NCBI GenBank assembly: GCA_025642075.2
Contig: JAODUO010000059.1
Span: 302,501-366,500, forward strand
Direction: 5' to 3'
Source of the DNA: Ridgeia piscesae
Lineage: Eukaryota > Annelida > Polychaeta > Sabellida > Siboglinidae
DNA length: 64,000 nucleotides
Positions 1 to 64,000 of this stretch are shown here, one piece after another (positions within the stretch are counted from its first letter, which is position 1; every line of letters begins with the position of its first letter). The notes under the pieces were generated by a model. That model saw only the letters and a list, made by a program, of their open reading frames with translations. It did not search any database and was not told the DNA's origin. The translations under genes and the position numbers were made by a program.

Positions 1-334
1 TTTAGCTTTTGTTTAGTTGTTAGACGGAGATGTTTTATTAGTCATACTCTTCTGTGTTCACAGCTGTTCTTACCAGTTCTATACATTATTATTACTACAC
101 ATTGTACAGTGCTCTATACCATGCAACATCCCAGTCATAGTTCAAGCAAGTATAATCAAACGTGTAATTTCATGAATAAAATAAAACTGGCAAACACCTA
201 GTATTTCATTATTTGAACATGTTAAATTATTTGTTAAATAATGTTTCTTATTTATACCATTATTTGTGATGATTGTGCTTCAAAAAAGATGCAGAAATAA
301 TGAATTTAACGTGATTAATAATGATTACTTGCAG

Positions 335-57669
<57,335 letters not shown>

Positions 57670-57689
57670 GTATGTTGTCTCGTCACCCT

Positions 57690-58120
57690 GGTCCTGGCCT
57701 TTAATTCCACCGTCTCTTGGTCCCTTGCTTGGTCTCCTGTTTCCTTGGTTTAATGCGTCCTGGTCTCATGAACTCCTGGTCCCATTGTCTTCTGGCTCCA
57801 TGATCTCCTGGTCCTTTGTTCTCATGGTCCCATGGTCACTTGGTCTTCTGATCCGTTGATCTCTTCTCTTTGTCCATGGTCTCCTGGTGCCTTGATTTCC
57901 TGGACCCTAACCCTGGCCCAGTTGTCTCCTGGTCCTTTGCCTCACTGTCACATGTTTCTTGGTCATGTGGTCTCCTGGTCCCATAGTCTCTTGGGCCTGT
58001 GATTTCCTTGTCCTAGTGCTCTTGTGTCCTGATTCCTTGATTACATTGTCACCTGTTGATCTCACGGTCTCATGGTATGTTGGTCACCTGTTCCGATGAC
58101 CTTGTGGTGCTTCTTCTCAT
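57690..58120 (+). repeat. Degenerate precursor of the 39-base array
   Basis: Irregular pieces such as GGTCTCCTGGTCCCTTG and CCTGGTGCCTTG, about 15-20 bases each, lead into the regular array. Confidence 0.8.
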
Positions 58121-58127
58121 GGTTTCC

Positions 58128-61100
58128 TGGTCCCAGTGTGTGCTGGTCCTTGGCCTCCTGGTATCTTGGTCCCAGTTGTGTTGGTCCTTGGCCTCCTGGT
58201 ATCTTGGTACCAGTGTGTGCTGGTCCTTGGCCTCCTGGTATCTTGGTCCCAGTGTGTGTTGGTCCTTGGCCTCCTGGTATCTTGGTACCAATGTGTGCTG
58301 GTCCTTGGCCTCCTGGTATCTTGGTCCCAGTGTGTGCTGGTCCTTGGCCTCCTGGTATCTTGGTACCAGTGTGTGTTGGTCCTTGGCCTCCTGGTATCTT
58401 GGTACCAGTGTGTGCTGGTCCTTGGCCTCCTGGTATCTTGGTCCCAGTGTGTGTTGGTCCTTGGCCTCCTGGTATCTTGGTACCAGTGTGTGCTGGTCCT
58501 TGGCCTCCTGGTATCTTGGTCCCAGTGTGTGTTGGTCCTTGGCCTCCTGGTATCTTGGTACCAGTGTGTGCTGGTCCTTGGCCTCCTGGTATCTTGGTCC
58601 CAGTGTGTGTTGGTCCTTGGCCTCCTGGTATCTTGGTACCAGTGTGTGTTGGTCCTTGGCCTCCTGGTATCTTGGTACCAGTGTGTGCTGGTCCTTGGCC
58701 TCCTGGTATCTTGGTCCCAGTGTGTGTTGGTCCTTGGCCTCCTGGTATCTTGGTCCCAGTGTGTGCTGGTCCTTGGCCTCCTGGTATCTTGGTCCCAGTG
58801 TGTGTTGGTCCTTGGCCTCCTGGTATCTTGGTACCAGTGTGTGTTGGTCCTTGGCCTCCTGGTATCTTGGTACCAGTGTGTGTTGGTCCTTGGCCTCCTG
58901 GTATCTTGGTACCAGTGTGTGCTGGTCCTTGGCCTCCTGGTATCTTGGTACCAGTGTGTGCTGGTCCTTGGCCTCCTGGTATCTTGGTCCCAGTGTGTGC
59001 TGGTCCTTGGCCTCCTGGTATCTTGGTCCCAGTGTGTGCTGGTCCTTGGCCTCCTGGTATCTTGGTCCCAGTGTGTGTTGGTCCTTGGCCTCCTGGTATC
59101 TTGGTCCCAGTGTGTGTTGGTCTTTGGCCTCCTGGTATCTTGGTCCCAGTGTGTGTTGGTCTTTGGCCTCCTGGTATCTTGGTACCCCGTGTGTGCTGGT
59201 CCTTTTGGGCCCCCTGGTATCTTGGTCCCAGTGTGTGCTTTGGGCCTTGGCCTCCTGGTATCTTGGTCCCAGTGTGTGTTGTCTTTGGCCTCCTGGTATC
59301 TTGGTCCCAGTGTGTGTTGGTCTTTGGCCTCCTGGTATCTTGGTCCCAGTGTGTGTTGGTCCTTGGCCTCCTGGTATCTTGGTACCAGTGTGTGTTGGTC
59401 CTTGGCCTCCTGGTATCTTGGTATCAGTGTTGTTGGTCTTTGGCCTCCTGGTATCTTGGTCCCAGGTGTGTTGGTCTTTGGCCTCCTGGTATCTTGGTCC
59501 CGTGTGTTGGTCTTGGCTCCTGGTATCTTGGTCCCAGTGTGTGTGGTCCTTGGCCTCCTGGTTCTTGGTCCCAGGTGTGTTGGTCTTTGGCCTCCTGGTA
59601 TCTTGGTCCCAGTGTGTGTTGGTCTTTGGCCTCTGGTATCTTGGTCCCATGTGTGTTGGTCTTTGGTCCTGGTATCTTGGTCCCAGTGTGTGTTGGTCCT
59701 TGGCTCCTGGTATCTTGGTCCCAGTGTGTTTGGTCTTTGGCCTCCTGGTATCTTGGTCCCAGTGTGTGTTGGTCTTGGCCTCCTGGTATCTTGGTCCCAG
59801 TGTGTGTTGGTCTTTGGCCTCCTGGTATCTTGGTCCCAGTGTGTGTTGGTCTTGGCCTCCTGGTATCTTGGTCCCAGTGTGTGTTGTCTTTGGCCTCCTG
59901 GTATCTTGGTCCCAGTGTGTGTTGGTCTTTGGCCTCCTGGTATCTTGGTCCCAGTGTGTGTTGGTCTTTGGCCTCCTGGTATCTTGGTCCCAGTGTGTGT
60001 TGGTCTTTGGCCTCCTGGTATCTTGGTCCCAGTGTGTGTGGTCTTTGGCCTCCTGGTATCTTGGTCCCAGTGTGTGTTGGTCCTTGGCCTCCTGGTATCT
60101 TGGTCCCAGTGTGTGTTGGTCTTGGCCTCCTGGTATCTTGGCCCAGTGTGTGTTGGTCTTTGGCCTCCTGGTATCTTGGTCCCAGTGTGTGTTGGTCTTG
60201 GCCTCCTGGTATCTTGGTCCCAGTGTGTGTGGTCTTTGGCCTCCTGGTATCTTGGTCCCAGTGTGTGTTGGTCCTTGGCCTCCTGGTATCTTTCCCAGTG
60301 TGTGTTGGTCTTTGGCCCATCTTGGTCCCAGTGTGTGTTGGTCTTGGCCTCCTGGTATCTTGGTCCCAGTGTGTGTGGTCTTGGCCTCCTGGTATCTTGG
60401 TCCCAGTGTGTGTTGGTCTTGGCCTCCTGGTATCTTGGTCCCAGTGTGTGTTGGTCTTTGGCCTCCTGGTATCTTGGTCCCGGTGTGTGCTGGTCCTGGT
60501 GGTCCCAGTGTGTGTTGGTCTTTGGCCTCCTGGTATTTGTCCCAGTGTGTGTTGGTCTTTGGCCTCCTGGTATCTTGGTCCCAGTGTGTGTGGTCTTGGC
60601 CTCCTGGTATCTTGGTCCCAGTGTGTGTGGTCTTGGCCTCCTGGTATCTTGGTCCCAGTGGTTTTTGCCCCGGTTTCCCAGTGTGTGTGGTCTTTGGCCT
60701 CCTGGTATCTTGGTCCAGTGTGTGTTGGTCTTGGCCTCCTGGTATCTTGGTCCCAGTGTGTGTTGGTCTTTGGCCTCCTGGTATCTTGGTCCCATGTGTG
60801 TGGTCTTGGCCTCCTGGTATCTTGGTCCCGTGTGTGTTGGTCTTTGGCCTCCTGGTATCTTGGTCCCGTGTTGGTCTTGGCCTCCTGGTATCTTGGTCCC
60901 GGTGTGTGCTGGCCTCCTGGTATCTTGGTCCCAGTGTGTGTTGGTCTTTGGCCTCCTGGTATCTTGGTCCCGTGTGTGTTGGTCTGGCCTCCTGGATCTT
61001 GGTCCCAGTGTGTGTTGGTCTTGGCCTCCTGGTATCTTGGTCCCAGTGTGTGTTGGTCTTTGGCCTCCTGGTATCTTGGTCCCAGTGTGTGTTGGTCTTT

Positions 61101-64000
61101 GGCCTCCTGGTATCTTGGTCCCAGTGTGTGTTGGTCTTTGGCCTCCTGGTATCTTGGTCCCAGTGTGTGTTGGTCCTTGGCCTCCTGGTATCTTGGTCCC
61201 AGTGTGTGTTGGTCTTTGGCCTCCTGGTATCTTGGTCCCAGTGTGTGTTGGTCCTTGGCCTCCTGGTATCTTGGTCCCAGTGTGTGTTGGTCTTTGGCCT
61301 CCTGGTATCTTGGTACCAGTGTGTGTTGGTCTTGGCCTCCTGGTATCTTGGTCCCAGTGTGTGTTGGTCTTTGGCCTCCTGGTATCTTGGTCCCAGTGTG
61401 TGTTGGTCCTTGGCCTCCTGGTATCTTGGTCCCAGTGTGTGTTAGGTCTTTGGCCTCCTGGTATCTTGGTCCCAGTGTGTGTTGGTCTTTGGCCTCCTGG
61501 TATCTTGGTCCCAGTGTGTGTGGTCTTTGGCCTCCTGGTATCTTGGTCCCAGTGTGTGTTGGTCTTGGCCTCCTGGTATCTTGGTCCCAGTGTGTGTTGG
61601 TCTTTGGCCTCCTGGTATCTTGGTCCCAGTGTGTGTTGGTCTTTGGCCTCCTGGTATCTTGGTCCCAGTGTGTGTTGGTCTTTGGCCTCCTGGTATCTTG
61701 GTCCCAGTGTGTGTTGGTCTTGGCCTCCTGGTATCTTGGTCCCAGTGTGTGTTGGTCTTTGGCCTCCTGGTATCTTGGTCCCAGTGTGTGTTGGTCTTGG
61801 CCTCCTGGTATCTTGGTCCCAGTGTGTGTTGGTCTTTGGCCTCCTGGTATCTTGGTCCCAGTGTGTGTTGGTCTTTGGCCTCCTGGTATCTTGGTCCCAG
61901 TGTGTGTTGGTCTTTGGCCTCCTGGTATCTTGGTCCCAGTGTGTGTTGGTCTTTGGCCTCCTGGTATCTTGGTCCCAGTGTGTGTTGGTCTTTGGCCTCC
62001 TGGTATCTTGGTCCCAGTGTGTGTTGGTCCTTGGCCTCCTGGTATCTTGGTCCCAGTGTGTGTTGGTCTTTGGCCTCCTGGTATCTTGGTCCCAGTGTGT
62101 GTTGGTCTTTGGCCTCCTGGTATCTTGGTCCCAGTGTGTGTTGGTCCTTGGCCTCCTGGTATCTTGGTCCCAGTGTGTGTTGGTCTTTGGCCTCCTGGTA
62201 TCTTGGTCCCAGTGTGTGTTGGTCTTTGGCCTCCTGGTATCTTGGTCCCAGTGTGTGTTGGTCTTTGGCCTCCTGGTATCTTGGTCCCAGTGTGTGTTGG
62301 TCTTTGGCCTCCTGGTATCTTGGTCCCAGTGTGTGTTGGTCTTTGGCCTCCTGGTATCTTGGTCCCAGTGTGTGTGGTCTTTGGCCTCCTGGTATCTTGG
62401 TCCCAGTGTGTGTTGGTCTTTGGCCTCCTGGTATCTTGGTCCCAGTGTGTGCTGGTCTTTGGCCTCCTGGTATCTTGGTACCAGTGTGTGTTGGTCCTTG
62501 GCCTCCTGGTATCTTGGTCCCAGTGTGTGTTGGTCTTTGGCCTCCTGGTATCTTGGTCCCAGTGTGTGTTGGTCTTTGGCCTCCTGGTATCTTGGTCCCA
62601 GTGTGTGCTGGTCTTTGGCCTCCTGGTATCTTGGTCCCAGTGTGTGTTGGTCCTTGGCCTCCTGGTATCTTGGTCCCAGTGTGTGTTGGTCTTTGGCCTC
62701 CTGGTATCTTGGTCCCAGTGTGTGTTGGTCTTTGGCCTCCTGGTATCTTGGTCCCAGTGTGTGTTGGTCTTTGGCCTCCTGGTATCTTGGTCCCAGTGTG
62801 TGTTGGTCCTTGGCCTCCTGGTATCTTGGTCCCAGTGTGTGTTGGTCTTTGGCCTCCTGGTATCTTGGTCCCAGTGTGTGTTGGTCTTTGGCCTCCTGGT
62901 ATCTTGGTCCCAGTGTGTGTTGGTCTTTGGCCTCCTGGTATCTTGGTCCCAGTGTGTGTTGGTCTTTGGCCTCCTGGTATCTTGGTCCCAGTGTGTGTTG
63001 GTCTTTGGCCTCCTGGTATCTTGGTCCCAGTGTGTGTTGGTCTTTGGCCTCCTGGTATCTTGGTCCCAGTGTGTGTTGGTCCTTGGCCTCCTGGTATCTT
63101 GGTCCCAGTGTGTGTTGGTCTTGGCCTCCTGGTATCTTGGTCCCAGTGTGTGTTGGTCTTTGGCCTCCTGGTATCTTGGTCCCAGTGTGTGTTGGTCCTT
63201 GGCCTCCTGGTATCTTGGTCCCAGTGTGTGCTGGTCCTTGGCCTCCTGGTATCTTGGTCCCAGTGTGTGTTGGTCTTTGGCCTCCTGGTATCTTGGTCCC
63301 AGTGTGTGTTGGTCTTTGGCCTCCTGGTATCTTGGTCCCAGTGTGTGTTGGTCTTTGGCCTCCTGGTATCTTGGTCCCAGTGTGTGTTGGTCTTTGGCCT
63401 CCTGGTATCTTGGTCCCAGTGTGTGTTGGTCTTTGGCCTCCTGGTATCTTGGTCCCAGTGTGTGTGGTCTTTGGCCTCCTGGTATCTTGGTCCCAGTGTG
63501 TGTTGGTCTTTGGCCTCCTGGTATCTTGGTCCCAGTGTGTGTTGGTCTTTGGCCTCCTGGTATCTTGGTCCCAGTGTGTGTTGGTCTTTGGCCTCCTGGT
63601 ATCTTGGTCCCAGTGTGTGTTGGTCTTGGCCTCCTGGTATCTTGGTCCCAGTGTGTGTTGGTCTTTGGCCTCCTGGTATCTTGGTCCCAGTGTGTGTTGG
63701 TCTTTGGCCTCCTGGTATCTTGGTCCCAGTGTGTGCTGGTCTTTGGCCTCCTGGTATCTTGGTCCCAGTGTGTGTTGGTCCTTGGCCTCCTGGTATCTTG
63801 GTCCCAGTGTGTGTTGGTCTTTGGCCTCCTGGTATCTTGGTCCCAGTGTGTGTTGGTCTTGGCCTCCTGGTATCTTGGTCCCAGTGTGTGTTGGTCTTGG
63901 CCTCCTGGTATCTTGGTCCCAGTGTGTGTTGGTCTTTGGCCTCCTGGTATCTTGGTCCCAGTGTGTGTTGGTCCTTTGGCCTCCTGGTATCTTGGTCCCA
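58128..64000 (+). repeat. 39-base minisatellite, about 150 copies, continuing past the window end
   Basis: Units of TTGGCCTCCTGGTATCTTGG plus TCCCAGTGTGTGTTGGTCT. From 58190 to about 59090 variants TGGTACCAGTG and TGGTCCCAGTG mix, partly in alternation. Later units are dominated by TCCCAG and GGTCTTT. Small deletions are frequent at about 59180-61000. Very long open frames here (over 1,000 codons) only reflect a 13-codon stop-free unit. Confidence 0.98.

Noticed and set aside
58056..61445. 1,129-codon open frame (and 892/526-codon frames on the other strand)
   Set aside because: It is the 39-base minisatellite read through; the unit has 13 stop-free codons in several frames. No start context, splice signal or domain supports a gene.

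Overview
The window is animal (metazoan) nuclear DNA: an AT-rich background, dozens of short exons with GT-AG introns, tRNA-derived SINEs, non-LTR retrotransposon and hAT fragments, and long microsatellites and minisatellites. I cannot fix the species. The repeat style suggests a marine invertebrate, possibly a lophotrochozoan such as a mollusc, but that is a weak inference.

One gene fills the window on the + strand and runs off both ends. I could chain 46 exons (335-57669) with consistent splice phases and no internal stop: 7,807 coding bases, about 2,602 residues. In order they encode part of a dynein heavy-chain tail (exons 1-4), the linker (5-16), AAA1 (17-24), AAA2 (25-30), AAA3 (31-39), a long Ser/Thr-rich and basic spacer (40-43) and the start of AAA4 (44-46). 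The motor is divergent. The AAA1 P-loop reads GPSGTGKS, its Walker B reads FDNID instead of the usual FDEFN, the usual NPGYAGRTELP stretch is replaced, and the AAA4 P-loop is broken. AAA3 keeps both a good P-loop and a good Walker B. This fits the divergent dynein family typified by vertebrate DNHD1 better than a standard axonemal or cytoplasmic dynein. The rest of the motor (AAA4 end, stalk, AAA5-6) and the N-terminal tail lie outside the window.

The introns hold the unusual biology. Large minisatellites (units of 23, 30, 37, 44, 51, 33 and 39 bases) make up about 30% of the window, and each starts at or within about 40-110 bases of a 5' splice site. In three cases (37-, 44- and 51-base units) the repeated unit is the last 19-39 bases of the exon plus its GTAAG or GTGAG donor, so the donor is repeated up to about 52 times. 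A fourth (33-base unit, about 176 copies, 5.8 kb) starts exactly at the donor, repeats a GTGAGT and stays open in the exon's frame for about 120 codons. The last array (39-base unit) runs from about 58.1 kb to the end of the window.

Between the arrays lie a MITE-like element with 32-base inverted ends, a hAT transposase remnant, two LINE 3'-end fragments, three full and one partial tRNA-derived SINE, duplicated intron blocks flanking exons 4 and 11, and long (CA)n, (TA)n and (CT)n tracts. I saw no second protein-coding gene, tRNA, rRNA or CRISPR array. The long open frames inside the arrays are artefacts of repeat units free of stop codons.
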